Under the pieces are notes generated by a model. It was not told the origin of the DNA. It was given only the letters and a program-made list of their open reading frames with translations, and searched no databases. The translations under genes and the position numbers were made by a program. From Oegoconia quadripuncta (taxonomy: Eukaryota; Arthropoda; Insecta; Lepidoptera; Autostichidae), in assembly GCA_949316235.1 (NCBI GenBank), contig OX438745.1:8933001-8997000 (forward strand): a stretch of 64,000 bases of DNA. Reading direction: 5' to 3'. This document shows positions 43,976 to 55,718 of the stretch, piece after piece (the stretch's first letter is position 1; every line of letters starts with the position of its first letter).

Positions 43976-44431
43976 AAGATATTTTATTCTATATTGATTT
44001 ATCCAATACGGATTTTAAAATGGTGAATGAAATAATAGAGATTGACCCAAAGTCAAAAGTGCTGTAATATTTGTGCCTGTTACGATCCTGACTCATCTCA
44101 TCTCAACCATCCATCTTTCGTATCGTCCACTCTCATTAATCTTGACAATTTGCGTGATTCTTATTTGACCTTTATGACGTTCCCGATTGATCGAGGTATT
44201 TTCGCCGGACGGCTGTTCGAAATGTATCTATAATCAGACCTCTACATCACTGACAATATTCACGCTGTAGATTAGGCTAATTAGTCCAGCATTGTCTCAA
44301 TAATAATTACCTATAATAATAGGATTTGTTCCAATTCTTTTAATGTGTCAGAAACTAAGGTTCGTAAAAGCCTACTAAGGGACTTTTCGCCAAAACATTC
44401 GACGTGCACGTTTTAACGGCGGTGCGCGGTT
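43976..44431. other. Intergenic, nothing recognised
   Basis: Short frames only. Confidence 0.4.
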
Positions 44432-44566
44432 ATTGTTTTCCGGTTGTCAGAGATGAGATAGCTAGTCCTCTAAATAAGATGGAGTCAGTATGCTTCCACC
44501 GTCGGCCTCATCTTCATTTAACATCAGTAGTGATGGATTCTGCTAACCCTTTGTGCATAAAAAATA
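44432..44566 (+). repeat. SINE family A, 3' fragment
   Basis: CCGGTTGTCAGAGATGAGAT, GCTTCCACCGTCGGCCTCAT and TTGTGCATAAAAAATA; the middle is deleted. Confidence 0.8.
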
Positions 44567-45545
44567 TATATGTCGGATATGGGGGTGGGCGTTGCTGGCG
44601 ACTGATACGGTGCCAGTCTAGTGGTAAAGGGTGGCTCAGGCAATTGCATCAGCCAGGCTTTTAAAGGCGAACAGGATATCAGAATCACACCAGGAATTTT
44701 ACAGAACGAGGTAATGGTCTGCCTCTGATGGAATACGAACCCGATTACATTAAATCTTTAGGGAAGCAATTACAGACCATTTACTCGAGCACAGACAACA
44801 ACATTAAATTATGATCATGAAATCTGATATGTTTACTGGTGAACAGTAAACATTTGCACGCCCCTCATGCCATACAACTTGGCCCTATCATGCAGTCTAT
44901 GAAATCCAGTCGGATTAGTCTACAATTCCTCCTTGCTCAAATTCCATGATCAACTTATTATTAAGGAACGACTCACCGGATTCTTCCAAGCGTCGGTGAT
45001 TAGGTAATCAGAACCACTCACGGTCGTTGATGTGTTAAGTGGTAGTCCGATTCCTTTGACGGCTGGTAGTCAAGTCAGTATCAATTACGATGTGCATACC
45101 TACTATTACTGTTAACGTCGTCACCGCGCCATTCCCGGCAATACCGGCGCCACCAGGTTTACTTCCCATTGCAAACCGCGTATTATGACAGTCATCTGAC
45201 CGTCCAAATTTCGAATACTATCGCTAATTTATCGCTATCTACGACATACATGTGTTCTCATGAAGGTCAAGGAGAGTAATAGTAAGGCACACATCAGTTC
45301 CCTCTCTGTACCGGCAAATAGGTACTGGTCTCAACTAACCTGAATTAATCATTACAAAATGGGACCAAATAAACAATGGCAGGACCGAGCTAATTGGACT
45401 TTCAGACGCCCTTGTCCCTTCGATTTACATACGGGTTTCGTGTTGTTTATTACGAAAATTACTGGCTTGTAATGTATGTTAATATTTTGACAAAGGTATT
45501 CAACAAAATGTTGTATTTCATTTCTATGTTTTCCTTATATACCCT
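44567..45545. other. Intergenic, unassigned
   Basis: Two frames (44404-44664, 45394-45690) cross repeat boundaries and are not genes. Confidence 0.4.
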
Positions 45546-45720
45546 AAGTAGTAATCAATTGTTGGGGCACAGCCTCCTCTCTCTGGGAGAGGGAATGGGT
45601 CATAATCCACCACACGGGCCCAGTGCAGATTATAGATTTATGTCACTAAAGTGGCCACCTGCCAGACAGACGGAGGTCACCAAAACATAAACATGGAGAC
45701 ACGACTTTTATCCCAAATGG
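45546..45720. repeat. RTE-like 3' end remnant
   Basis: GGGGCACAGCCTCCTCTCTC, GGGTCATAATCCACCACACG and CCACCTGCCAGACAGACGG parallel 56200-56300. Confidence 0.5.
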
Positions 45721-45989
45721 GGTTGTAGTATATCGGTGCTTGTATCCGAACGTCAGTTCAACAAGCAAGTACACATATTGGTTGAGCAACAACGCTTTAA
45801 AGATGATGATGATGATCTGTCAATGTGCTTTGGTACAGACGCAATGAAACGAGCAGTGAGACAGTGTATACGTGTAATATCCTTTGCTCCGCACACTGTA
45901 GCGCTCACATCATTACTTTATATGAAGAACTTAAAAACTAATAAACCTGGCGCGTCTTCCAAACTGGTGTTTCAATTACTAATACAGGG

Positions 45990-46110
45990 GTGGTCAGAGA
46001 TATCCCAAAAGCTTGAAATAACATCCACGGTTCACCTTTCCAAATATACAGAAATGCACAAGGGACAGGGGGTGAGCCCATCGTCGTTGAGACGTGCAAG
46101 TCTATAGATG
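45990..46110. repeat. Unclassified dispersed repeat, copy 2
   Basis: GTCAGAGATATCCCAAAAGC, TTCACCTTTCCAAATATACA and ACAGGGGGTGAGCCCATC. It joins the blocks found separately at 12427 and 48165. The 123-codon frame 45736-46107 is a chance run through this repeat. Confidence 0.6.
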
Positions 46111-47117
46111 TTTTTGGGTGGAAAATCCCATAGGATCAAGAAATCCCACGGGAAGAGACGGGTTGATTCTATTCTTTTTACTTGCCAAAACCACAACTTA
46201 CAGTACACTAGGGACGTCAGTGAATATTCTGTTTGCTTGTTTATTAAATAATGGCGCTCTAGCATTTTTTCTATAAAATATCAGATTATTTGAATGACAA
46301 TCAACCATGGACGTAACCATAGCTCGTTCGCATTCGCAAAGAGCAACACCACGAGTTTCTTGCTTGTTCTTCTCAGAGGAAAATTACCTTTTGAAATAAT
46401 GTAAAATCTGACCATTTTAAATATACCCTGTGTACTTACAAAATAAAGCATTTTTTACTTTGACTTTAACTTCACCGCATTTTTTACCCGAATGTTAACC
46501 TGTATCCATGGCGCTTTAGCAAAATGGCCATCTGTATTAGTGTAGCCAGTAGGTGGTTTTGTCAAAGGAACTGGCTGATAAGATCAAATTAAGGTACACG
46601 TTACACAAATAGTATAAGTACGCAGCTAGAACTTTTCATAAATAAATTTAATACCATCGTATCTGCTCAGCTTATGTGTACAGGCAACTACGCAACTAAG
46701 TATGACGTATAAAATTATTTAGTTGCAAAACATATTTTAAGTTTTAGTTCATTACAGTTTACTTTTCATTGCAGTTTTCAACGAAAGGTGTACGAGTACT
46801 GTAGTATGGGGTATATACTCACGTTCTAGCTTCCGGACCTTCCATAATCAGTTACTAAGTGACTATCTCACTGGCCTGCTAACGAGGTTGCCCGGAAGTG
46901 TACCCGTACTGTGGCCAGTTGGGAACGAGCCGTAATCATTTTTACCCTTGCTAATGATTTCCTATTGAGGGGTAATTGTTTTTTTCCTTTTACCCGACTA
47001 CCACAGGAAGGAGAGTAATGTTTTTCGAGTGTATGTATGTATTATATATGTATGTACATCTGTTACCTCCTGTAACCTAAACGGCTTGACCGATTTTGAA
47101 GTGCAAGGCATCGTTCG
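46111..47117. other. Unassigned, with a CR1-type 3' UTR block
   Basis: GAGTTTCTTGCTTGTTCTTCTC at 46354 and a TACAAAATAAAGCATTTTTTACTTTGAC tail at 46437 are a plus-strand 3' UTR of the LINE type seen antisense at 5190. Confidence 0.45.
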
Positions 47118-47315
47118 ATTCTTCTTGATCCTGCTATACCAAAAGGTAGCGGGTTCAAATCCCGCTAGGGGCATTATGTTCGCATTGAGTTATGGAGGTT
47201 TTTTATTTATATATGTATTTATTTACAAAAAAAATGTATTTGTGTAGTTAATCAATCATCTGGTATCCATAATAAAAGCCTAGTTGCTTAGTATGGACCT
47301 AGATGGCGCTGTGTA
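47118..47315 (+). repeat. SINE family B, head partly lost
   Basis: AGCGGGTTCAAATCCCGCTA, ATTGAGTTATGGAGG, an A-run and ACCTAGATGGCGCTGTGTAG. Confidence 0.85.
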
Positions 47316-47435
47316 GTCTATATAGTGGTAAATTGCTTGAGCAAAATAATCAAAGTAATGGATTTTATCATTTTGTGTCGGTTAAATATTTCAAAGTTGT
47401 GTTATAACTTGTGCCGTGAGATTTCGGCACGTAAA

Positions 47436-47515
47436 ATCATAGACAACCCCTATAATATAAGCCTAGTTGCTTATTCTGGAACTAAATGGCGTTGTGTATG
47501 TCCAAGAATATTTAT
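47436..47515 (+). repeat. SINE family B, tail fragment
   Basis: AGCCTAGTTGCTTATTCTGG then AACTAAATGGCGTTGTGTAT match the family B 3' block. Confidence 0.75.
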
Positions 47516-47888
47516 TTATTATTTAGGAGTGATATTTGGTGTCGATATTTTAGAAAATAAATACAGGAGTTCTAAGTATATTTCAATTAGACGTGATGAA
47601 GATCACAGCGGTGATTTCTAAATATATATATGTAACTAAATATCTACTTTATACATAAATCAAGTTATCTACCGATTCGTTAGAAAACGCTTTTGTTCTG
47701 TCACTGACACGTATAGGTATACTCTATGCATGCAAAAAATTAGGAACTTTAAGATTATACGAGTGTATATATATTAGTAACATCACGACCTTTATCCCAA
47801 ATGGTGTGGTCTGACATATCCCATACAATAGTGTAGTGTAGTAGGTATTCCAAACATTAAAAGTTTAATGATTGAACAAAATATTTAA

Positions 47889-48145
47889 TGACCTGTTTGG
47901 TGTAGTGGTTAGCAACTCTGACCACTATTCCAAAAGGTTGCGGATTCGAATCCCGCTAGGGGCATGTTTGTGTGATGAATTCGGACATGTGTACCCGAGT
48001 TATGGATGTTTTCATTTATAATAAGTATTTATTTACAAAAAAAATGTGTTATGTACTTAGTATATCAACCATCTGGTATCCACAACACAAGCTTATAGTT
48101 GCTTACTGTGGAACTAGATGGCGCTGTGTGTACCTCTAAGGATAT
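47889..48145 (+). repeat. SINE family B, full copy
   Basis: ACCTGTTTGGTGTAGTGGTT, GCGGATTCGAATCCCGCTAG, ATGAATTCGGACATGTG, ACTAGATGGCGCTGTGTG. It is very close to the copies at 32775 and 57252. Confidence 0.9.
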
Positions 48146-48164
48146 ACTTATTTATTTTTTATAC

Positions 48165-48260
48165 GGTTCACCTTATGTATACAGAAATGAACACGTGACA
48201 GGGGGTAAGCCCATCACCGTTAAAACGTGCAAAACTATATATATTTTCGGTGGTCTTGTA
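48165..48260. repeat. Unclassified dispersed repeat, copy 3
   Basis: GGTTCACCTTATGTATACAG and GACAGGGGGTAAGCCCATCA, matching 46035-46100. Confidence 0.6.
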
Positions 48261-48633
48261 CTACACCCGGAAGTTAAAATCGTTCGCTTACTGCACTCAC
48301 ATACATAAGCTTCAAAATTATAACATCGCTCTATTTGGATCGGGATTTAAAACGTACTATAATGACAGCGCCTGATTCGAATCTCGTTGAGTTTCCCCCA
48401 AAAGGAAATCTGAAAACTTTATTTGATCGAAAGTTATCCATTACGAAGATATTCAGCCCTATAAACTGTCATCAATCAAGCTTACGCCATTAGCTCGATG
48501 TTGAAATCAAAGTTAAGTCTTTAGGCATACCATCTCTTGGATGGATTTCATATTCTTTTCCACTGCTCGATACAGATTTTTGGTCTAGAACTTAAGAATT
48601 CCTATAAGGGTTAAAATGTAAGAAATAATACAT

Positions 48634-48903
48634 TTTTTATACATATCGTGTTACTACTTGACCTCAATCGCACGTGGTAATTGTTAAGTGAAGATGAGGC
48701 CGAAGGTGGAAGCGTATTGACCCGGAAACCCCATCTTATTTGGGGGACTGGCTATTTTATCTCTAACAATCGGAACACAACAATACTAAGACGGTGGTAG
48801 CTAGCCAACCAAACCGAGAATTAACATGTATCCCGCTGGGAATCGAAACCGCGAACTCCGAATCGTAAACCCATCGTTGTTTACATTGAGCCATGGAGGC
48901 GAT
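48634..48903 (-). repeat. SINE family A, near-full copy with internal deletion
   Basis: Tail CATTTTTTATACATATCGTG, then CCGAAGGTGGAAGCGTATTG, then the head CGAAACCGCGAACTCCGAAT .. TTGAGCCATGGAGG. Confidence 0.85.
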
Positions 48904-49296
48904 ATTACCTATAAAACTGGACAAAAAGGTCAGTGATCAACTCAATTACTGTTATTATTATGTCGAACAAAAACTAATTCATGAATAATTCAGCTTGGTC
49001 CGGTCTTTCTGTGACTTCTTACGCAAGTTTAGGGTATACCTCCCTCTCCTGCAGATAACCCGTTCCCCTAAACTTCCAAACTTTGAATTTATGGCCAAAG
49101 CTCTCCACCTCAGCTCAATGGCGTCACGTAACCCGTTCGATCTTACACATGTGGGTGGACGTATTTGGGTTAAACGTTATTACTTATTAGTAACAATTTA
49201 ATTATTATGATGACAATATTTGCATCTGTTACCCCTGTACTTGCGGACCAATCTGTTTTGGAAGAGTAGCGTTACAGATGTCATGGACAGTAATAA

Positions 49297-49395
49297 TCAC
49301 TGTCCACTAGGTGTGATTGCACTGGGTGAGTTTGTACTAGGTGAGGTCACACTAAGTGGATTTGCACTAACTGAGTTTGCGCTAGATTTATTTGC
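49297..49395. repeat. 15-bp periodic array, six units
   Basis: The motif (C/T)(A/G)CT(A/G) begins at 49305, 49320, 49335, 49350, 49365 and 49380, an exact 15-bp period, within the consensus TTTGCACTAGGTGAG. A further TTTGCACTAAG stands at 49737-49747, beyond the neighbouring frame. Read forward it gives five-residue repeats (ALGEF, VLGEV, TLSGF, ALTEF, ALDLF), which is probably incidental to a DNA-level array. Confidence 0.85.
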
Positions 49396-49430
49396 AATTT
49401 ATAAGTTATTCGACAAGAAACACACAAAGA

Positions 49431-49733
49431 TTAACAATATTCATAATATTGGCGCAAGAACGAATACAAATATTTCACGATGACCGTCAGATCATCCGCA
49501 AATATGTCAACATTTTGGATCTCTTTCGTAAAGTTATTAATTATATCAATAGCTCTATCGGAGGGCGAGTTTCCGGTGTGTTTAGCTCGCAGTCCATCAG
49601 GTGTAGCAAGGAGCCTGTGACGTCTGCAACCCGCGCGCATATATTGCCGCGGGACAAATAAACGCATGCGGTCAACAACAGAGGGATTGTCAACCACACC
49701 ACGCAGAATCATACAATAATGAAATACCAGCAA
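49431..49733 (-). CDS. Unrecognised 100-codon frame in a dispersed element
   Basis: I do not recognise the family. The protein is basic in its first half (MRLFVPRQYMRAGCRRHR) and acidic and aromatic toward the end (DIFADDLTVIVKY, then FLRQYYEYC). The last 35 residues recur in frame at 29930-30053, followed by the same 3' sequence, so the frame belongs to a repeated element and was probably coding in its source. The 15-bp array lies just downstream of its stop and one array motif lies just upstream of its start. A transposon-associated protein is the most economical guess. No catalytic motif, signal or membrane segment is visible. Confidence 0.4.
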   Translation of the reverse strand: MLVFHYCMILRGVVDNPSVVDRMRLFVPRQYMRAGCRRHRLLATPDGLRAKHTGNSPSDRAIDIINNFTKEIQNVDIFADDLTVIVKYLYSFLRQYYEYC

Positions 49734-49747
49734 ATGTTTGCACTAAG

Positions 49748-50998
49748 GGCCGTATTAATAAAGCAATATTATTTATTAATTCAAAAGGTAAAACTCCTTG
49801 CCTCGCCCGGGACTCGAACCAACTAAAATTAAAAAAAGAAACACTCCCTATTTTATTATACTAATCGATAGTATTATTATTCAGGATAAAATTTCTCTAA
49901 CAAACATTTGGTCTTACTCTGGAAAGAATAAGTTTTTATTTTTAAGACCAAATGTTCATTCATTTCTTAAACAGATTGAATAGTAGGTATTATTATTATC
50001 ATGTGCTTTGTGATACGAAGGAATGTCACGTATATCCCTAGCATAATCATACATTGTTCCAAGCTTGCTAAGCAACTGTTGTAACGTGATGGTAGTCTGT
50101 TTGAAGTAAGATAACCATTCCCTTAACAAATGCGGGATCCTAGATGAGCTGATGTTCTACCTTCGGTATCATTTTCACTTCGTGTCGGATGAATACCATT
50201 CAAGCACTTTTATAGGTCCAAAATGATAATCTGCCATGGTTGACGATAGCACAGTCAATCCTTTATGAAATACAACTACATGGCTGGCTATTAGACAAAT
50301 GTTTCTATTCAATGAATGAAATTTTCATACAAATTTGATACTATATAGGAATCACTATGCTTAGGTACGTAAAATAGTGGAAATTGTAAAATAAGCCTTC
50401 AATATTTGCACGCCTCGTATAAGCAGGTTTTTGCGGGATTTTTGTAATATATTTACCAACCACTCCACCGAAAATCAATGCAAATAAAGTGATTTCATTT
50501 CATTTAATTTCATAAAAACTGCGATATTATGAGTAATATCTTTATCTATTTGCTAGACATAAAATAACCTAGATTTCTCTCTGTTCAATGGTCGGTTCAT
50601 GCTTGAAGTTTGAAGTAGAAAACTTGCAAATGGCGATAGCGTCATTAAATGTAGATTAAGGGCACAGAGTTATCCTAATGATATCCTTCTAGGTAAATAT
50701 TTTAATGATTATGTGTAAGATTGATGATATCATAAAGTACTCTTTTACTGTATATAATAATCATCGTGCAACCATGAAACCATCGCAGATAGACTCTATT
50801 TTTTGGAAGTAGTTTAAACCGGTACCAGGCAAGCATGACCGACTAAGAGTAATGTCCGTATAGAGCTTCTAAAGTCTGAATTTGGAATTAATATTATTGC
50901 TATCCCTTTTTCACAGCAAAAAGATGAATTTATTTATATTTTTCGAACCGGTGTTAGGCATAAGTATATTGCTGGGATAAGTAATTCAATAAAAAAAT
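49748..50998. other. Intergenic, nothing recognised apart from a hairpin
   Basis: A 14-bp perfect stem (AACATTTGGTCTTA / TAAGACCAAATGTT) lies at 49903-49956. The rest is AT-rich with no supported gene. Confidence 0.4.
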
Positions 50999-50999
50999 G

Positions 51000-51257
51000 G
51001 TTTTTTTTTCATTCACGACGCGTTTGTACTTGACCTCAATCACACCTGATGTGAAGTGAAGGTGGAAGCATACTGACCCGGAACCCCCAATATATTTGCG
51101 GGACTGGCTATCTTATCTCTGACAACCGAAACACAACAATGCTGTAAACATTGCTGCTTGGCGGCAGATTTAGATAAGATGGTGGTAGCTAGCCAGGAGG
51201 ACATTTAAAATGCCCTACCACCAACCAAACCGAGTATTTAGACATGTACCCCGCTTA
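51000..51257 (-). repeat. SINE family A, 5' part truncated
   Basis: Tail TTTTTTCATTCACGACGCG, AACCCCCAATATATTTGCGG, GGCGGCAGATTTAGATAAGA, and GACATGTACCCCGCTT at the B-box edge. It abuts a LINE fragment. Confidence 0.88.
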
Positions 51258-51261
51258 TCTT

Positions 51262-51545
51262 AATAGATACATAATCTTATTCCACCATCGCCATTTTGAT
51301 CTTCGGACTACTAGGCGTGGGGAGGGATTCCACCCGCTTGTAGTTAACATACCAAATATTCGCATTAAGCAGTTCGAGTCTTCATTCATAATACGAACGG
51401 CCAAGGCATGGAACTCCCTTCCGGCGTCATCCTTTCCTGAATCTTACAACCTTGAAATCTTCAAGAGCAGGGTGTAGATTGCGTGCTTCATCTTCGGTCA
51501 CATCGTATCATGTCAGATTGTGGTCAAACGCGTATCAAGTTAATC
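51262..51545 (+). pseudogene. CR1-like LINE tail (family R), forward copy
   Basis: The frame reads HRHFDLRTTRRGEGFHPLVV, then IRIKQFESSFIIRTAKAWN, SLPASSFPESYNLEIFKSRV and a stop. This is the C-terminus of a CR1/Zenon-type reverse transcriptase protein. Homologues lie at 39196, 41070, 51705 (inverted) and 59965. Only the tail remains. Confidence 0.8.
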
Positions 51546-51704
51546 ATAAAAAAAAATAGAAAGAGTTTCGAAACTTCGAAAGTATTTTGGCTTGCTACTG
51601 AACTTACAGCTTTGACTACAACCTTACCTGTTAGTACGAGACGTGCCTCTCTACAATAGCACTACATAGATGTCTGTTCACCCTTGACTTGGAAACCCCA
51701 AAAT

Positions 51705-51976
51705 CTTAAGATTAGGGCACATCGACGCCGGCCAGCTGGATTCGCGTTTCACCACAATCTCATCTGATGAGAAGTGACGATGTGGCCGAAGATGAAGCAC
51801 GCGATCTCAGTAAATGCCTATTCACTCTGCTTTTGAAGATCCCAAGATTGTAGGATTCAGGAAAGACTGACGCCCGAAGAGAGTTCCATGCCTTGGCTGT
51901 TTGCATTATGAATGAAGAGTCGAACGCTTAGTGCGAATGTTCGGTATGTTAACTATACATACGGATGGAATCCCTT
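51705..51976 (-). pseudogene. CR1-like LINE tail (family R), inverted copy
   Basis: The antisense of TGAAGCACGCGATCTCAGTA, GAGTTCCATGCCTTGGCTG and TTCGGTATGTTAACTATACA matches the forward copy at 51350-51500. The two copies face each other about 160 bp apart. Confidence 0.8.
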
Positions 51977-52101
51977 TTTTTATGCACAACGGGTTGGCAC
52001 TTGGCCTCAATCACACCTGATGTTAAGTGAAGATGACGCCGAAAGACCCGCGACCACCGAATCGTAAACCCAATGTTGTTTACATTGGGCCACGGAGGTG
52101 G
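51977..52101 (-). repeat. SINE family A, tail and head with the middle deleted
   Basis: ATGCACAACGGGTTGGCACT .. AAGTGAAGATGACGCCGAAA then CGCGACCACCGAATCG .. GGCCACGGAGG. Confidence 0.85.
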
Positions 52102-53894
52102 TGATAATACAACATGCGTTGAAGGTCTGATGATGCACTCCTTTGGAGTGCGGGGAGCGGGGTCACTTCCCTTTATGGTCGTAGTTCGGAATCAATGTTC
52201 AGAGAGAAAGAGAAACCACCCCCGGGAGTGGTTGAGATTAATTGCCAGGTCTTTACGATTGTCGCATTTTGTTTTACGTGCCGGTTTATGTGAAACGGAA
52301 TGTTCTACGCTAAATTGAATTGAAATACGTAAAACGTTTTTTATTTCCATTCTAAACCCGTGAATGTGTGTTCGATTTGCGTGTTATGGCGGCTGGCGGT
52401 TATTTATCAATAATATTTGGGATCTGAAATTGCCTCCGTGTTGTTCTATTAAACTAGCTAAGACTTTCAAAATGGACATACTCCCAGACGAGGCAGGCCT
52501 GCATAATACAAAATTAAGAGCGCTTGTTCCGTCCAGTGGTGGCCTCATTGGATAAAATAAGATTTGGCAACCCTAGGTTACTAACTGCGTTTGTACTAAT
52601 GAGGGCGCAGTTGAGGTTATTACTTGGCATATTCACACTAACAATCGATAGATATTAAAATGTATAATTTCAGAAAGATTTGGAGGTTTTTAAAGCTTCA
52701 GTGTAGAAAACTATTCACGATTTATGATTATTTTTGTTGTTGAATCACTATCTGCTAAATTGTTAAAACGACGTGGTAGTCGCTGACTGAACGCTCAAGT
52801 AAAATGAAGTTTGGATGCCGCACTCAGGCCATAAATCTATACCTACTCATCTTACAATTAATGTACATGGTAATCTGTTTGTTTGTAAGTCCGCTGTATT
52901 GCAACTAGAGACAAAAACCTATCTCTGAACTTGACGGACCCTTCCGTATTCCGTATTCCTATTTGTTGATTTGCTATATGAAAAAGAAACCAATTTGAGA
53001 GCAACGCCAATGGTATCAGCTGTCCTTAGATAAAGTCCGAATTCAGATAGAATCAAATATAAGAACAAAAAAAATCAGAAAAATTTCGTACCGCTAAATA
53101 ATTTTTATTCTTTATTAAGTAAGTGTAAAAATTTGATTTTGTTTTAATAAAATAGTAAGTGCTATTTGTGGATGTTAAAAAAATACCGATTCCTACTAAA
53201 TAGTCGCAGTAAGAATAAAATAATAAATAGCAAAAATATCGCTGTTGTCGCAAAAATAATTAAAAAAAAATTTTAAGGTTTTGTTTTTGTTTTTTTTTTA
53301 ATTACCTACCAAATTTTGGTCTAGTTTCACACTCATTTTGCCTTTGCATTAAATATATACAGAGACCAAAATTAAATGATTTTATTACCTAAGACCGCCC
53401 TAAAAAAATAACTTTATGGTAAAACAACTGTAATACTAAGATCTTACTAAAAACTACCTATATAACTACGGTCCGCTTTTCTATTGAATCACAAAAAAAA
53501 AATTATTCAAGCAAAACCGAGGGACACGTATAACTTCTCACTTGGCAAGCACCCAAGAAGGGCATTTTGTTTCTGAACCAAATAATTCGGACCATTTACT
53601 TAAATCTCTAGACATATATCTTCGGCTCATATAAGAGAGTGCAATGGAAGGAAAAATGAATAGAAAATTTTGTTTGTCGACTTTTATTGAAATTCCTTGA
53701 TATTAGTGACCGTGTAGTTCCCGGCAGAGAAGGACAAGACCAACTAAAGTCAATGACATATTTGTCCATCACTGGACAACGCTGTTTTGCTCCCTGTCCC
53801 ATGTCACTTTTCATGACATTCCAGGTTTTAGCCTAGTCTAACATCACAAGCAAACTGGACCTCCTGGGCATTGCGAAAAGACTCTCAATATGTA
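52102..53894. other. Intergenic, nothing recognised
   Basis: A 52073-52318 frame begins in the SINE head and has no domain. 53040-53500 is very AT-rich. Confidence 0.4.
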
Positions 53895-54208
53895 GTACTC
53901 GTATTGTTATCGTTAAGCTTTATAGAAAAACTCCTTATCAATATCAGCCACAAAACGTAAGTAGCAAATGAGGTTGTGCAAAGTTAAGAAGGAGCAGAAT
54001 TGCGAGTAGGAAAAAGTGTGAGGCGCGACAGTGCCTCCGGGATAAGGCCCCCCACAGAGGGGGGCTACCTGGAACCCAGGATCTCTCAAGCGCCGAGGAA
54101 GGTCGCCGCGAAGTTTTTGTGGATACACCTACCTCCCGTTAGTGGAGAAGAGTCCCATATGTATGGTCCTTTTTGGTAAATAAACATCTTATCTTATCTT
54201 ATCTTATA
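53895..54208 (+). repeat. LINE 3' UTR with TCTTA-repeat tail
   Basis: GACAGTGCCTCCGGGATAAG, CCCCCCACAGAGGGGGGCT (a GC-rich hairpin) and GGTAAATAAACATC followed by five TTATC units. Several insect LINEs end in such short tandem tails. No coding part was recognised. Confidence 0.6.
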
Positions 54209-55557
54209 TAACCGTCTCGCCGACCGCCAGGCGAAGCGGTATGTGTAACGCATTTCCCCACGAGGAAAAAAAGGAGGATGGTGTGGAATTGCAAGTAGGA
54301 AAAAACGATTGTGTGAAATTAGGTATTAGGTATTTTGAAGTAACTGCCCATAGGTAGAATACGAACGTGAAAAGTGACGTTTAAGATTCCCTCTTGTGTG
54401 CCCTACATCTGCTAATGTATTTTATGTTAGTTTGCTCTTCTTCTTATTTTTGAGGATGGCAACCAGTCAACCTTACTGTCGAGGGACATTACTGCCAGTT
54501 TCAAGTGAAACATTTTATTTCTCTTATTTCTTCAGTTTATAAGTCAGTCTCAGTCAAAACAAGTAATTCGTCGTATACTTGGCGTATACAGAGTCTAGTC
54601 ACGGTCAAGTCATTCTTCAGTAAAGTGGCAGAGCGCTTTACAAAAGATTTTGGCGGCTTCTTGTGGGAACCCGAAACCTCCGTTACGCACTTTAATTTAC
54701 ACTTCCTTTCACCTGTACACCAACACTAACGTTTGCTGCACAAATTATTAAACTTCAAAAGTTAGAATGCACAAATTATAAGAATCATAAATAAAAATGT
54801 AACTTCACTCGCCGAAATCCCGCCAAAAAGCTTATGTTAGTTTCATACTATGATTTACTGAGGCACTATCAAAGAGCACAGTACCCATTCTTTTCAAAGT
54901 ACGAGATATTCAATTTTAAAGTACTTACCTACCTAAGTGCATACAGATTTCACATTAACAGCCTATAATAAGCCTTTCTTATCATTGAGTCAGTTGCATC
55001 GGTTTCCATGAGAGGATACCAATAAGTTTATCATGGTCATTACTTAGTTGGCATCTTCGATAAATCAATTTGTACCTAACTACTTTATTCTAACAAGGTT
55101 GTCATTTACCTGCTTATAGCATGTTAACGTTCCTTTGTGTTTTATTATAAGAATAGCAATTCTACAGGCTAGGCCATGTAAATGAAGGTCAATCCTGCTA
55201 GAAAAATCTTTGTTTTATCAATAATAACAGTGCTCACTCGGTTAGCTATTTCAAACTTCAAAATATGCGATTCATGTTTTTATTTTATTTTCCAGGGATA
55301 AAGGTAGTATAGTCTACCATTCTTATCTTCCTATCAAGTGACTTACTTATTCACATAAGATCCAGGACCACATCTGACGACCATGTATGAAGCATTTGAT
55401 GAGAGTGGAAGAAGCAAAATGTGAAAAACAATAAATCTCTGCCTAACGGAAAATAGGCGTGAGCATTATGTATATTTATAAGTATGTATATCCTTCATTG
55501 ACCGTATTCTAACCCTTGTGCAGAAATCTAAAATCATTCTGCCCCCGTGTTCGAAAT
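54209..55557. other. Mostly unassigned; contains an end repeat shared with the window edge
   Basis: GTTAGAATGCACAAATTATA .. AACTTCACTCGCCGAAATCC CGCC at 54762-54835 is repeated in inverse orientation at 63915-64000. Confidence 0.5.
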
Positions 55558-55619
55558 GAAAGTTTCAAATTAAGAATGTATTTCCCGAAACAGGAACGCA
55601 TTCGAAATTTGAAACTTTC
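55558..55619. repeat. Near-perfect 27-bp stem-loop
   Basis: GAAAGTTTCAAATT..GAATGTATTTC pairs with GGAACGCATTCG..AATTTGAAACTTTC in 24 of 27 positions (counting G-U), with an 8-nt loop at 55585-55592. It could be a MITE remnant or a transcribed hairpin. Confidence 0.6.
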
Positions 55620-55718
55620 CAATACCGAATCGAATGTCGACTGTCGAATCATTTGGAATACGGTGTATGATAATAACGTGATAAACAAAAGCAAATAACA
55701 GACTTGCATTTAAAATAG

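Noticed and set aside
45736..46107. 123-codon frame as a gene
   Set aside because: It crosses an Asp run from a GATGATGATGATGAT tract and then a dispersed repeat shared with 12427 and 48165.
49220..49483. Pentapeptide-repeat protein from the ALGEF/VLGEV/ALTEF run
   Set aside because: Only about six units in a short frame. The exact 15-bp DNA period explains them, and the conserved frame of this element is on the other strand.
55558..55619. A confirmed microRNA gene
   Set aside because: The loop is only 8 nt and the stem only 27 bp, and a MITE lies next door. Without small-RNA data it stays a hairpin.
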